From Isoetes taiwanensis (taxonomy: Eukaryota; Streptophyta; Lycopodiopsida; Isoetales; Isoetaceae): a stretch of DNA of 64,000 nucleotides. A program made the position numbers and the translations under genes. Each line of letters opens with the position of its first letter. Within the stretch, counting starts at the first letter, position 1. The stretch lies in the NCBI GenBank assembly GCA_021234155.1, contig JAJEKV010000038.1, positions 12,988,213-13,052,212 on the forward strand. The letters run 5' to 3'. Shown piece after piece: positions 11,331 to 23,431 of this stretch. Under the pieces are notes generated by a model that worked only from the letters and a program-made list of their open reading frames with translations, was not told where the DNA came from and searched no databases.

Positions 11331-11428
11331 CCTTATATATCTAGACCAACGGTCAGAAGCGCGTCACTCCAATGGATGAGATCACGCCAAGTGTCGCACA
11401 TGCATGTAGGTTTTAGAATATTCTAGAA
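11331..11428 (-). promoter_or_regulatory. Heat-shock-element-like site upstream of a TATA box
   Basis: On either strand 11,415-11,428 reads AGAATATTCTAGAA, which fits the nGAAnnTTCnnGAAn heat-shock-factor consensus with three perfect units. On the minus strand ATATATAAGG (11,340-11,331) follows about 75 bases downstream, a normal promoter spacing. No gene is recognised downstream on the minus strand before the TRIM at 11,182, so this may be the promoter of a vanished gene or LTR, or chance. Confidence 0.3.
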
Positions 11429-11541
11429 CCTCCTAGAAACAACCTCGTATATGAGGAAGACGTGACGAAATTATCTTCAATATGTATTGGTAACGCACTT
11501 GGCAAAAATGTGTGACTTGCAACTAGAAGGTTGCAGTTGTC

Positions 11542-11612
11542 TTGTGACGACCATTTTTTGTACATACGAGTATAATATTCATATAATACGAATATCCGTA
11601 TGGTCGTCACAA
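11542..11612. repeat. Short inverted repeat (71 bp)
   Basis: Perfect 13-base arms TTGTGACGACCAT (11,542-11,554) and ATGGTCGTCACAA (11,600-11,612) enclose an AT-rich 45-base loop. It could be a tiny MITE or a hairpin. Confidence 0.7.
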
Positions 11613-12489
11613 AAACCAGACAAATCCCTTCGACCTTCACCCTCAATCTCATTTTGGTAAACTAAAAGTTTCTTCTTATCTGGAGCTTTGTCGTATTTTT
11701 ATGAGGCCAATTCTAAAATGCCATTGAACCGATCCATCGCATCGTGATTCTAGAATGGTGAGCATGCCTGTCTCACATGCCTGCATTGCATGCATTTTCT
11801 GGGCCTCTAATTAGTCTGGGAGATCAAAACATAAGGTAAGATTCTTCATCAACATCTCATCGGCAGCTCCTCATATCCCTCAACAATACCTTATCCTCAT
11901 TCTTTGAAATCCATCCTCCCCTTTTTTATTTTATTGCTTTGCATGGCACACACAACCAACCCCTCTATTTGAAAAGATTGTTTTGCCGCGTGATACGCGT
12001 GATCAACTACTCCACTTTTTTTTTTTTTTGGGGGGGGGATGTGTGTTTCAGTGTTATGTTCTAGTGTTGGTAGGTACATGATGGCAAGTGGGTTCGACTT
12101 CATTATTTGTGGGCTTTTTTGGAAGCAATTTTTCAACCTTATGTTTGTCCAAGCCCCTTGCCGAGGGCTTTCACTAGGGTATTTCTTTAAAAGCTCGAAA
12201 GGGCAGGGTTTTTGAATCTCAGTCATAAGCTTTCGGAAGGTACATAAACCATCATCTATTAGCATTGTATATTTTGAAGTCCTAGTTGTATAATTGAATA
12301 TTCCCTAAATTTTTCTTTTTTTGTGGGTAGTCTGTAGGCGTGTGGCTACCCATTATCCACCATTGTAGAAATTTTGTTGAGATGAAGGAGAAGCCTATCG
12401 GGAACTTTGTCGTATTCATGCTGAGTCCAATTTTAGAATATATTCTCTTGGATTATTTTCTTTCGAATTTATGGTCATACGATTGGAAT
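11613..12489. other. No recognisable gene; shared short repeat
   Basis: A phrase 'tttgtcgtatt...gaggccaattctaaaat' (11,688-11,719) recurs in altered form at 12,408-12,438, so both sites may hold pieces of one repeat. A T16G9 homopolymer block lies at about 12,016-12,040. Confidence 0.35.
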
Positions 12490-12815
12490 ATGCAATTTCA
12501 CACGGGGGGTTACTTCGGGCAACGAGAGCTGTCGGATGGGCATATTTGCCCTTTATTCCAAGATCTGGACCGTACATAACGATCCTCGTTTGTGGGGTAT
12601 GCATGTACAAGTTTTTGTATACTGTATATTAAAGTTTATAAAATACTATAAGGTTTGAGAGAATGTACTTAATGGTGTTAATTTTGTACATGTATTGTAA
12701 ATTTTTTGAGGCTCTCGCTGCCCTACGTAACCCCCCGTGTGAATATGCACCCAAACCAAAGGGGGTTTAAGGGGGATTTTAATTTAAATGTGTCAAATGC
12801 AATGGTTTGTGTTAA
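12490..12815. mobile_element. Fold-back MITE, copy 2 (left end lost)
   Basis: Similar to 5,829-6,212 through the middle (tatactgtat, gaaatactataaggtttgag) and right inverted repeat (gtgaatatgcacccaaacca ... aatggtttgtgttaa). On the left only the inner part, from tttcacacggggggttac, is present, so the outer 60 or so bases are missing or replaced. A partial repeat of the right end (gttaatggtttgtgttaac) follows to about 12,850. Confidence 0.6.
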
Positions 12816-13492
12816 TAATGTTAGTTGTGTGTTAATGGTTTGTGTTAACTAAAATTTTTTTTGGCCCCTTCGGGGCCTTCAAGATGGTGTAGGGGTGTAG
12901 ATATAGACATTACCTAATACTCTAATGATGGATGGTATATCATAGCCTCATAAATCTAACAAACTAGAGGTGCTCAAATTATGGAAATGAAAACATTGCA
13001 TAGAATTAGACATATGTAATATTATACCAATACCAAGCATGGTTCAGTTCTTCCCATTTCCACAACAGACCATGATATGTGACAAGGCACCCACTTAGCG
13101 CTGCCTTCTCTTGCAAGATAACTCAAAAGATGAAGAAAGCGGTTGTCAATTAACCATAAGAATTGGAAATCCTAAGGCATCTTCACCCCCTTCCTGTTCA
13201 CCCCATTACTTGGCATGCAAGCCATTGCCCATGCTACAGTTAGAGAAGCTTGAAACAAAAGGGGAAACCCAAAGATGTTGCAGTCTTCCAAGCCCAAAAC
13301 CCATGAGCCAGCAGAAAAGCTGGATGGCAATCACCAAAACTTCCTAAGATGAGAGAACTCAAGCCATGCCTCCAAGTCTATAGAAGCATGGCCAATATGT
13401 GCTTCAGCAGCATCCGTCTGTGGATAGTTTTCTGTACCAAATAGACCCCACCTGATGACAAAACAATGACACAGCTTTTCAAAACAATGTTT

Positions 13493-13731
13493 TTCATCAA
13501 CAATGACATGGCTTACACCACTCAAGGTTGGATCTCCTAAAAGCCGCCTCAACAAAATCCCCATCATAGAGAAAAGCAAATCTGTATTTCTTCCTTTCAT
13601 TCCTTCTAAACATACTTGATAACCTATCTGCAAGTAATCAATCTTAGACAGAACAGCAAAAGATGTTTATGAACATAAAAAAACTCTTACCGAATCTCCT
13701 ATAGCTTCCCCTCTTTCTGCAGCTACCTTTT
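13493..13731 (-). pseudogene. DExH-box RNA helicase fragment with one intron
   Basis: Two minus-strand exons match plant DExH-box RNA helicases of the DHX36-like group. The first (13,731-13,691) reads KVAAERGEAIGDS, flanked by an AG acceptor and the donor GTAAGAG. After an intron of about 63 bases ending TTGCAG, the second exon starts at 13,627 with [18 protein letters not shown] and continues [14 protein letters not shown] and GVSHVIVDE. Key motifs are damaged: the family's CTTG motif reads SMMG, and the catalytic DEIH box reads DEKH. The conserved helicase sequence stops right after this box. Open frame continues to 13,331 but is not helicase-like. A core fragment only; the ATP-binding GKT and the C-terminal half are absent, so it cannot work as a helicase. 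Confidence 0.75.
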
Positions 13732-13970
13732 CTGAAGAAATGACTGATATATAGGAGAGCTCTACTGAAGCAACAAGCTGGTATGGCAAATTGCATGCAG
13801 AATAATCTCTTTGTTTATCAATGATAAAAATGAACGTAAATGGAAATATGGCCTGCCTCTGTCAGAAAAGCGAAGAGGCTAAACGATTCTTTTTGAATTA
13901 CGTGGGCGCTTTCGTAAGACCTATAGCGGTCGTTCAAAAGAAAGGAGCGAAAAGCAAAGGAGCAAAACAG

Positions 13971-14298
13971 CCGGACTTCAAACCCTCATTGTTGGGCTCC
14001 AGCTCAAGACCTTTCCCCGTAGCACCAATGGCATCTTCATATTTGTTAAGACCATCAGATGCAGACCCCAAGCTCATTGTAACCTTTAGCCCAATCGGGT
14101 TTCAACTCCACAGCTTTTTTTGCATCAACTAATGCATCCCGGGTACTTATGAAGTGATGCATATGATGCAGACCGATTTAAAAACAGGACATGATTATTC
14201 GGAGCAAGGCCTATTGCGTCTGTGAAATGTTGAATTAGCTTCATCAAATTTTCCCCGAAAATGCAAAGATTACCCCTAGCCTTTGCCTCATCGGCCAT
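13971..14298 (-). pseudogene. HOP/STI1 co-chaperone N-terminal (TPR1) fragment
   Basis: Minus-strand sequence from ATG 14,298 encodes MADEAKARGN, then QHFTDAIGLAPNNHVL, NRSASYASLHKYP and, after a one-base frameshift near 14,143, DALVDAKKAVELKPDWAKGY and later GLELEPNNEGLKSG. This is the first tetratricopeptide domain of the Hsp70-Hsp90 organizing protein, which bridges the two chaperones in the cytosol; TPR1 binds the Hsp70 tail. A second frameshift follows AKGYNELG near 14,060. Similarity ends near 13,971, whereas a full protein has about 550-600 residues with TPR2A, TPR2B and DP domains. It lies just upstream (minus strand) of the helicase fragment and in the same direction, which suggests joint capture by a transposon. 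Confidence 0.85.
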
Positions 14299-15803
14299 CT
14301 CCACTGAAAACGACAAGCCTAATCGGACCTCCAATTCAAAAGCATTTCAATTCCCCGACTCTTCTTCCCTTTTAGATTTTCTTCTGCGCAGCCACTACCT
14401 CAATAGCAAATATCGTAAGCCGAAGTTAAAACTTATAGCATTCCTTCACCCAAGTCGTGCGTGAATAGGAATTTTATATACTCAACTAGAAGCTAAAGTA
14501 AGACCGAGATGAATCTGAGAGAAAGAATGTCCAGAAGGATGAAATAAGACACTTTTACAAGACAAAACTTAACAACAACATATATAGCCCGAAGGAATCA
14601 GGGAAATTCTGCATGGAAGTCCATCAAAAAGGAAGCATCGAAAAAATATAAACAGCCCAGGCATGGAACCGGAGATACGAAAGGAGGAGGAGAGAAAATC
14701 AGAGAACCTCGCACTTTGTTCCAGAATAAAAACACCCTTTGCAGATTCGCCCTTCGATTCGCCCTTTGCAGATCCCCGGAATGCACAGATGATCAATTTA
14801 ATCCACCCACAAATGATTCTTCCTAACCCTAAAATCCACCCACAAATGATTCTTCCTAACCCTAAAATGAGTTATCTCGAGCCTTCCATAGCAGAATGTG
14901 ATACAATAAGAAAATAGAATATAATAAAGAAATATATGATATATATGGATATAGGCATCAAAATTAGTTCAAGCGTATGCGCACTCTAGATATACTAATT
15001 AGTATGCCTCATTAGATACATCCATGAAATCATATAAAAACCTTAGGAAAAAAAGTACAAAAATACAAAAGAAACCCCCTGTTATTATGCTACATATTGA
15101 TATACTATTGCTTCAAATCCGACTTCAAAGAACTTACTAGTTGTAACTTTGGAGGCTATGGTACAAATTGATGGTCATGTTAAATTTATTCTTCATTCTC
15201 AAGAATGTGTGAAAGATCACATGTTATATTTTGCATGTCTAATACTTGGTCTAGTACTAGTATAAACACCTATTCTAGTCTATTCTATTATAAACAAGTG
15301 AAGTGATACAATTTTGAAAACATGGCCAACCACATATATGTAGGACATAGATACAATTTTAAAAACAAGAGCCAACTAAATATATTTTTTTTTTGACATA
15401 GGAATAAGGAAGTATCATAGAACCATATTTTGCGCACTGAGAAAGAGAGCATATGTCACATTTTTAACAATACACACGCCGAGAAAAAGGAAGGTACATG
15501 GAGAAAAAAGATAAAGGGAGAGCACAAGAGGAAGAATGGAAAGGCATGGAAAGGATACATCAAGTAAGACAAGTGAGGCCGACAAGGACACTCCAAGTGG
15601 CAAAATCTAGGCTAAGATGGCACCTCAAGCATTTAAATTAATCACAAATTAGAAGTGAATTGATTTGATTAGAAAAGGGGTTAGAAAAGAACCAGTAAAA
15701 CATGGACATTTGGGTGATAAGTTGGCCAATACATAGTGGAGGGGTACATCAAAAGAAGACTAGGTGGTCCAAGAAAACCTATGAGCTGGTCGGTGGAGAG
15801 ACA
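14299..15803. other. Flank of the HOP fragment; no gene seen
   Basis: The first 300-600 bases could be the old 5' leader or promoter of the HOP fragment (pyrimidine-rich minus strand near 14,690). A 33-bp tandem duplication sits at 14,800-14,866. A dispersed repeat shared with 7,555-7,680 is at about 14,985-15,100. Nothing else is supported. Confidence 0.35.
14800..14866. repeat. 33-bp tandem duplication
   Basis: Two near-identical copies of a unit starting atccacccacaaatgattct. On the minus strand each contains ttagggttagg, a short telomere-like motif that also occurs in plant promoters. Confidence 0.8.
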
Positions 15804-15811
15804 CTATATAA
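15804..15811 (+). promoter_or_regulatory. TATA box of the glycine-rich protein gene
   Basis: The sequence ctatataa lies 87 bases before the ATG at 15,891. With a start site about 30 bases downstream this leaves a leader near 50 bases, typical of plant genes. Confidence 0.55.
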
Positions 15812-15890
15812 CTTTAAAAACCCAAGGCAACATTCAGAACGATTCCCGCAGATGAACGAAAGGCCTAGTTCTTCTCATAAGCTTCTCGAG

Positions 15891-16425
15891 ATGGAGAAAC
15901 AAGCTCTTTTTCTAGCAATCCTGCTCTGTATATGTATTCATTTTGCTCAAGCTCGAGAGTTTAAACTTTGAGCGTAATAGAAACAGTGAGTCTTTACCCA
16001 CCACTACCCCGCTCCTGTGATCGCTATGGCACCGGGTTTCGCCCCGGTGATAATGCAACTACCAGAAGTAATAGTGGCAGCGGACCTGGCTATGGCTACG
16101 GAAGTGGCTCGGGCTCGGGCTCTACTGGATCAGGTTTTGGTGCCGGATCTGGAAGTGCCAATGGCTCAAGCTCAAAGCTTCGTGGACCGGGTATGGTTCC
16201 CGCTCGCTGCGTGCCTCGCTCGCTCGCGCTCGCTCGCCTCGCCTCGCCTCGCCTGCCTCGCTCCGCTATGGCTCTGGTTCTGGTTCTGGAAGTGGCTCAG
16301 GTAGTGGTTCCAATGGTTCTGGGCAAGGGTCTGGCTCTGGTTCTGCTTATGGCATTGGTCTAGGAAATAGTAGTGGAACTGGCTATGGATCCGAATCTGG
16401 ATATGGTGGCAGCCATGGACATTAG
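15891..16425 (+). pseudogene. Secreted glycine/serine-rich cell-wall-type protein, frameshifted
   Basis: The ATG at 15,891 opens MEKQALFLAILLCICIHFAQA, a clear signal peptide with cleavage likely after AQA. The mature part is a low-complexity Gly/Ser/Tyr protein, seen first in another frame as NSGSGPGYGYGSGSGSGSTG (from about 16,055) and then, after a foreign-looking CG-rich stretch (16,180-16,262, repeated ctcgc/gcctc units), in a third frame as YGSGSGSGSGSGSGS and GSESGYGGSHGH ending at TAG 16,423. The frame switches just after the signal peptide and again at the CG-rich insert. Plant glycine-rich wall proteins have this layout. The promoter, signal and terminus are preserved, so the damage looks recent. 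A spliced gene with short introns is an alternative for the first switch, but not for the insert. Confidence 0.7.
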
Positions 16426-19156
16426 TCGATCATTTGATTTATAGATCATGAAGGTGGTATAATAATCAGTAAATGCTCTATCTTATAACTAACTATATAT
16501 AAATAAAATGGTATAAATGATACCTATTATTAAACCAAGCTTAACTTACAGTAGTATAGATGTAATATGCAAGCATGTAGCGTGTAAAATTAGTTTTAGA
16601 TTCTGGCTGCAAATTCCCACATGTAACATGTAAAACTATTCTCAAATTGTGGTTGCAAAATCTGTTATAGACTAAATTAGAAATATACAAGCTTGCAATA
16701 ATCAATCTTATTTCCCATTAGGGGAAGCATTGCTTGAATTTCTTGCTTCAAATCTATTGTTTAATGCCTCAATATAACAATGTCTTAAAGAAGAGCAAAT
16801 CCGTTGAAACTTGTGATACATATATATTGCAAATCATAGATTAAAAATCTTTTACAGACCCCACCACGCACATTTCAGCAACCAACGAAATAATCCACAA
16901 ATTGAAAAAGTCCATAGGATTTAAAATAACCTTGCCCCTTAAGGTTTTTTCAATTTATCTTTTAGTGGCCAAAATCGCCTGAAAATCGAAAAAACTCTTC
17001 TCTTGCATGCCAGCCTTGGTTTGGAAGGTTTATTATTAGCATTTGTATGTGGCGGCATTTGTATGCGGCGTGGTTTTTTGGTTGCATGCACATGCAACAT
17101 AATTTTGGCATGGGACATGCTTTTCGTGGCCGGACATTTAGGCATTCTCCAATAGGGCATCTTGAAAGAACATATCTCATCATTTGTCATCTCTTTATGG
17201 ATGGGAGAGATGACAGGGGATCTTTAGGTAAGCTAAAACTTTAGCTCTGAATTTTCACTTTATGTTTGTGTTGTTTGTCATTAGTCGGAAGGAGTCGGAA
17301 GGAATAATGATAACAAAGTGTTTATAATATTATATTTCCATTTTTTGAACTATGATTTACATGTTATTATCGAACAAAAATTTGGTGATTTTTTGGATTG
17401 CGGCCAATACCCCAAAAAAAAAAACCAATCTCCCATAGACAACACAAACAATAATCAACGCTAAGCACATAATATAATGAATATTGAAAAGTCATGTGCT
17501 ATTCTTGGAAGCGCCCCCCCCCCCCACACAAAAAAAGGGGGGAAAAAAAAAAAAAAAAAAAAAAAACCCCACAAAAGCCTCAGCCAGAAGAATGCTACAT
17601 GTGATGGCCATTCCCCACTTGCACCATTTAACTAGTGCTACATGTGATGGCCATTCCCCACTTGCACCATTTAACTAGTGCTGAGATGAAAAACACTTTG
17701 TGGAATTCAAGAGAAAACCTACATTTCTTCTAAAGCTTTTGTAAGGATATCGCCCGTTATGATTTAGGTTGCGACATTTACATTTCTATACACTTGTTGA
17801 GGATTTGCCTATGTACAATACCATTTTGCCAGCAATTCTTGGCACCTCTTGATATATAGTGTAGAAACTCTAGAGAAATACCCATTTTAAGAATGTAGGC
17901 TTAAAATATTGCATAGTGTTGGTCTAAAACCACCCCTTTTGATATGTATATATACGTATGAAAAACCTCCAAAATAACCTGTTCTATACACTCAGATGGT
18001 TCATATATGCTTTCAAGATGAACCTCTCTTGATACTTTCTTGTTTGTTTGACACTCACAAAACCAAAACAACTACTAATAGTAAAACATGTGTTTGTATA
18101 TCCAATTAATTTCATAAGTGATTGTGTTGTCTTAATACCCTTTTTTGTATGGTAAAACTTACTTCGCGGCTCCCAATGTTTTTTACCTCGATTTGGCATA
18201 AAGTGGTCTAGAGTGTTTGCACCAAATAAAACCTTTGGTCGAGTTGAATGTGCTAGATACTATAACACACCAACTAAACTAGGATATGAGAATGCCAACC
18301 ATAATACCTTTCCCACCTCCAATTGTTGGACAATCTTGTAGGCGGGTAAAGATGAAGTACTTCCTCTTTTTTTTTTTTTTTTTTCCTCCCTGTGACACAT
18401 TGTCTTTGTCAGGTGCTTTACAGAGTGCATAATTATTTTATAGTATTTGTTGCCCGTCAAAAAGAAGGGTTCTTTAGAGCCCGTGTAATTTTGTTGGAGG
18501 GCTTCTATGATAATGATAAAGATTAGCCCTTGGGATTTACCTTCGGTAATTTAATCAAGCAAATAATGACTTTAGTGAATATATAGACCTTAAGCAAAGT
18601 TATATAAAGCACTACTATTCACAAACACTATTCATTTGGTATTGTGCATTTCACTGTTCACATATATAGCAGTTCATTGTTCGGTGACTTGATGAGCACA
18701 AGCACTATCGGAATGTGGATCTAATCAATCGTCTAAATCATTTGTTCATATTTTTCTGCTTATATAGATAGATGCTTACCAAATCCGGCAGCAAAGATGT
18801 TCGATTTTCATTTCATCGAGAATAATCTGCTCAAGTGTATTCACCTAGTTCGACCAAGATTTCTTTTAACCACCTTCCACCTTTAAACTATTATAGGATA
18901 ATATTTAACCAAATAATATTTCCTATGAACTCCAGATAAAACAATTCACATGCAATTCTCCTAGGTCAACATTGTGCATAATTACACTTTCAATTTAACT
19001 AGGTAAACCCATATACCATTTACCTAGTTACTTTCATCCTGTATACTTGATCATCTGTACTTCGCATAAAGTATTATCACTCAATATGGCGTAGTTCTCT
19101 GATGAAGCACATGATTCTTTATAACTGCAATATAACTTTGATTGTCACTGTACAAT
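16426..19156. other. No recognisable gene; homopolymers
   Basis: AT-rich. Contains a C14/A/G6/A24 homopolymer patch at about 17,512-17,566, a T run at 18,367-18,383 and a 43-bp tandem duplication (listed separately). A short shared phrase occurs at 16,575-16,640 (catgtarcrtgtaaaa). Confidence 0.4.
17593..17678. repeat. 43-bp perfect tandem duplication
   Basis: Two identical adjacent copies of a unit starting tgctacatgtgatggccatt. Non-coding. Confidence 0.88.
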
Positions 19157-20229
19157 TTAATTGCATGATGTTGAGTGGCCCCCAAGCAAGAGTAGTAGCA
19201 GAATATTATGTTTCAGCTGAAAACATTGCAATACTTGATTGCTTTTTGGTTTTCTATACTGCAGCTGCTCCTTCAAGCATAACAGAAAATCCAGAGGTAG
19301 ATTCTGACCAACATAGACTATTAATTCTAAGTTATCATTAGAGTATTTAACACCTTCATTCACGGTTCCCTTTAAGTATCTCAGTACTCTTTTAGCTGCC
19401 AACCAATGCAATCTATCAACACTATTGTTGTATCTACTCAAGATCTTACGGCATATAAAATATCTGGTCGTGTTGAGCTGCTTATATATAATAAGTATCC
19501 TATGAGTTCTTTGTATGGAGTTTTGGCCACTACTTCTCTTTCATCATTCCATTTGAGAACGTCTGCCCTACAGCTAGAGGAGTAATAGCAAAGTTACAAT
19601 CTTTCATTCCAAATCTATTAAGCACTCTTTATATATTGTTTATTTGAGTCAGCACCAGGCTCTTGTTCTCCTTGTCCTTAGAAACCTCTATACCTAAGAA
19701 TTTTTTAAATTCTCCAAGATCAGACATCTCAAATCGGTTTGCAATGTTTCATGCATTCAATATTCGTAGCAGCTATAATACAATTGTCTATGTATAGAGC
19801 TCTAATGCAATATTGGTCACAATATCTAACATGTATAAATTTCCATCACTTTTCAATTTTTCAAATCCTTGTTCTCTAAAAAATGCATCCATGCATATGT
19901 ACCATTGCCTGGGTGATTGCTTAAGTCTGTATACTGCTCTTTTGAGTATTCGCACCATATTTTCTCCTTCTACACAATTAGAAGCATGTTGCATATATAT
20001 CTCTTCATCTAGTTTGGCATTCAAAATTGCAGTTTTCACATTTGTGATGAAGCTCAAGATTATTGGCATTTGCAAATGCCAATAATGATCCTATGTTAGT
20101 TAATTTAAGTATTGGCGAGAAAGTTAAATCTACACCTCCTTTTTGTGAAAATACTTGTGCAATTAAACTTGCATTATATTTCCAGTTTTTTCCATCAATT
20201 CCAGCTTTAATCTTGAACTAGTTATGGTG
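19157..20229 (-). pseudogene. Ty1/copia RT and RNase H fragment
   Basis: Minus-strand pieces match copia pol. From the right: FKIKAGIDGKNWKYNAS and FSPILKLTNIGSLLAFAN (20,229-20,075), then KTAILNAKLDEEIYMQ, RLKQSPRQWY and REQGFEKLKSDGNLYM (20,075-19,800) of reverse transcriptase. Remnants of the YVDD region lie near 19,760, and VDRLHWLAAKRVLRYLKGTV (19,441 on) begins the RNase H domain, which is cut near 19,157. Several frameshifts and stops make it dead. No LTR is recognised at either side. Confidence 0.85.
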
Positions 20230-20432
20230 CCCGGCGTTGCCGGGCGTAGTAACAATTTGAAAGGTAATCTTGTTTAATGCTCAAAACTTGTTGGGGCATG
20301 AAAATTTGCATTTGAAGATTATAGGAGGAATAATGGAGTACAAAGTTTGCATTCTTGCCACATGTATTTCATATACAACAATTTGGGCAATTCCACTACA
20401 ACTATTGGCATTGCAGGGCTTAGCAAGAATCT

Positions 20433-20484
20433 TCTATTCTATTCTATCCGTGGACGATAAAATCATATTCTATTCTATTCTATG
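20433..20484. repeat. (TTCTA)n microsatellite, retroposon tail candidate
   Basis: Two short (TTCTA)n runs flank ccgtggacgataaaatcat. A similar phrase plus (AATAG)n is at 21,575-21,625 in the other orientation, and a bare run is at 21,973-21,992. The same pentamer forms the tail of a LINE fragment at 33,919. Confidence 0.55.
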
Positions 20485-23431
20485 TTGAGGGGTAAAGTTA
20501 CAAAACATAGATGGCCAACAATATCAATCATAAGAAGTTCTTATTATCAAACGTTTTCCACCACCAAACTCATGAACGTAGTATTTGCAGATCCTTTGAT
20601 TTCAAATTGAATTGAGGATGGTTACTGAACTTTGTTCAGTAAGCTTTAGTAGTAATGTATTAAGTATGTTGCATTTGTATTTAAATAGTTAGAAATTAAG
20701 TCTGCATAAATCATTAATATTATACATGGATACTAATTTACTAATTCATCATCTATGGCTCAACATCTACATATACAATTTGTTAAGAACTACTCGAAGT
20801 TAATGACTTGCAAGGAAGTTTTGGGGTTTGGGGGGGGGGGGGGATATAATAGTTTGTCATAGGGTTCTATGATGATATGCATGGGTATAACATTACATAT
20901 AGCCTATTAAATGTACCTAAAGCCAATGCCCGGTTGGACCACGTCCATGAAATGCTATTGTTGCCAACATGTTGAAATCCCTCATGAGATGCCGAATAAT
21001 AGGCAAGAGTCCTTGAAGCAAAATATGAAGTTAATGAAGTCCACATAAGGTGTTTGTACACATATTTCATTGAGGAGGTAGATGACAGGCAATGATAAGA
21101 TCTGTGTTAAAGAACTCATTCCTTATCATTGTCGTGCAGTATGTGAGTACAAAGTCTCACTATGTCTCGTGAATTCATTCACTTTAAATCCTAAAAATAT
21201 GTAATATTACAATAGTAGTGTTTAATGACTTTAGAAGATGATTTCTATGTTAGTGAACTACCATGTAGGAATGCATGATGTCTTGCACGATGTCGAGGTA
21301 AGTTGTCATAAGCAAATTGAGAAAGGTAATAACTTGAAGGTGGATTGATAATGAATTATTGTCGACAATAATAGTTGCAAAGTGTAGATGCTTCTTGGCT
21401 TTTTATTTTAAAGTAGACCAAATAGCCCTTTAAGTTGCATTTAACACACATCATTGAACATTTATAGTGCTCAAAATAGCCCTTTTAATTACACTCAATA
21501 TTTGTTATAAGAGTCATTGATATGTCCCAATATTAGTGGGCTTTGACAACCATTGATCATGTCAAAGCTTGTTTGCAGGGTAAAGAATAGAATAGAGTTT
21601 TTATTGTCTATAGACGATCCCATAAGCCTATGAGATCTTTCTATAGCCTAGAGAGAAATATATTCTTGTCCAAAGGCATGCATTAAATCTCACTTTAGTG
21701 TTGCAAGATTAAACATTAATAATCTTTAGTAAGTTTATGTGCAAGACGAATATGGCATTTACACATTGAGCAATTTTTGCATTGCCAACATGCAAACAAA
21801 GAAAAAGCTCAAATCGAGCTTTAGCAATGATAAGTTATATTGAAGATGTTGATAAAAGAAAAAGAGTCATGAAATCATTGATATAAATCAAATTGTGTTG
21901 CATAACGATTTGAAAAGTCTGTAAGTGCTCTTTAGAAGGCAAATGATCTATTGCAAAGTTGTCATTGGAAGAATAGAATAGAATAGAATAGTTTTTTTAA
22001 GAACAACGTGTGTCTTTCTAGATCCAGAAGTGAATTCTTAAAACAACAATGAAAATGGAGAAAATGAAAAATGTGTGTTAGGGAGAGTGCAATTTGTGTG
22101 AAATAAAATTGTCATACATTAATAGCTAGCTGTTAAGAAGCTAGGCATTCTAGGATATTAACCTCGTAATGTATGCGTAGTTAAAACCAATCGAATAAGC
22201 ATGGTGTCGTATCATATATAAAGGTCATCCAAGTTGTATTGCTAGGAAGCAAATTTTAGGCTATCCACGTCGCAACCAAAGGGATTCCTAAGCATATGCA
22301 CATTTATGTATCTAGTAGTATAAACGATCCCCTTTCATTGATTGCATGTGATTGTATGATAAATGATGTACTATCTTGGAAGCCGTGGTTGAGAGAATAG
22401 CAAGAAAAAACTATTTTTAGATGTCCTAAGGTGGCATGTCCTTTGTTAAAAGCATGGTTGCATGACATGTTCCACATAGAGATGTAGGCCTTATCGAGCT
22501 TCAATGGCTATCTGTGCTAGGGATGGTGTTTGATATGCTATGCATTTGTAATGCAGTTATCATGTAGTTTTGTTTTTTGTATGTTGAGAAATGGTATCAT
22601 GCCGATCAACAATGCAAGCTATTTCATCGGCCACAAACATCCTTGTTCTGCTTGCGAAGTAATGCACATTAAATGCAACATGTTTCTATATGTATCATCG
22701 TGGATAGCATCATTGTGAGATGGAATACTTGAGAAATGCAAGTAACACATTATTTAACCCTAGTGGCATCATGACCTGCAAATATCAATAGGAAAGTCAA
22801 AAAGGCACAAATGCTGAATTCAAGCTATCTCAATGGGAAGTTGTTATGAACATTTCTCAATTCATCAAAATATGTTCATGAAACACAAATGTGAAAAGAC
22901 TCTAGTCGACAATGGCAATGTTACTCAAACTTTGAACTAAAGAACCACAATGAATTTGTGAATGTTAAGGCATTTGGACTCTATCTTGGAGCATAATCAA
23001 TTTGTAAAATGTACCGGCATTGAGCTTGGCAATGGCATTTAAAAAGAATGATGTTTCAGCATAAACAATATTCCCTGCATAGGATGGCACTTGGACATTG
23101 GGCCAATGGTAGAATGTAGAGCTATTTATGAAATTATAATTTTTAACTTAGTTACATCTACATAGTTGGGGGTTTGATATTACAATGTAAGAACAGCCAA
23201 AAGCTGTGGTACTGCCATACTTCATCCCCAGAGGTTCATAGCAGCCATGCCTTTTCTCACAATCTATGCATAATTAAAATGCACTTCAAAAATCTAAAGG
23301 TATTCAAGAAGGTAATAAGATAAACTGGAACTTGAGACACTGCAAAGCACCGACTTACAAAGGAAGAAATAGTTGAAAGCCCAAAAGCACTATCGTAAAT
23401 GTTCCTTATTCTGCTTGTAATGAAAAATAGT
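20485..23431. other. No recognisable gene
   Basis: AT-rich DNA with a G17 run near 20,827-20,844 and the (AATAG)n patches noted above. No peptide family recognised. Confidence 0.4.

Noticed and set aside
12016-12040. Poly(T)/poly(G) block as a transposon end
   Set aside because: No inverted partner or target duplication found; it is probably slippage or an assembly artefact.
16017-16304. Met/Val/Leu-rich ORF over the glycine-rich gene
   Set aside because: It is the out-of-frame shadow of the Gly/Ser repeat (GGCTCT read as other codons).
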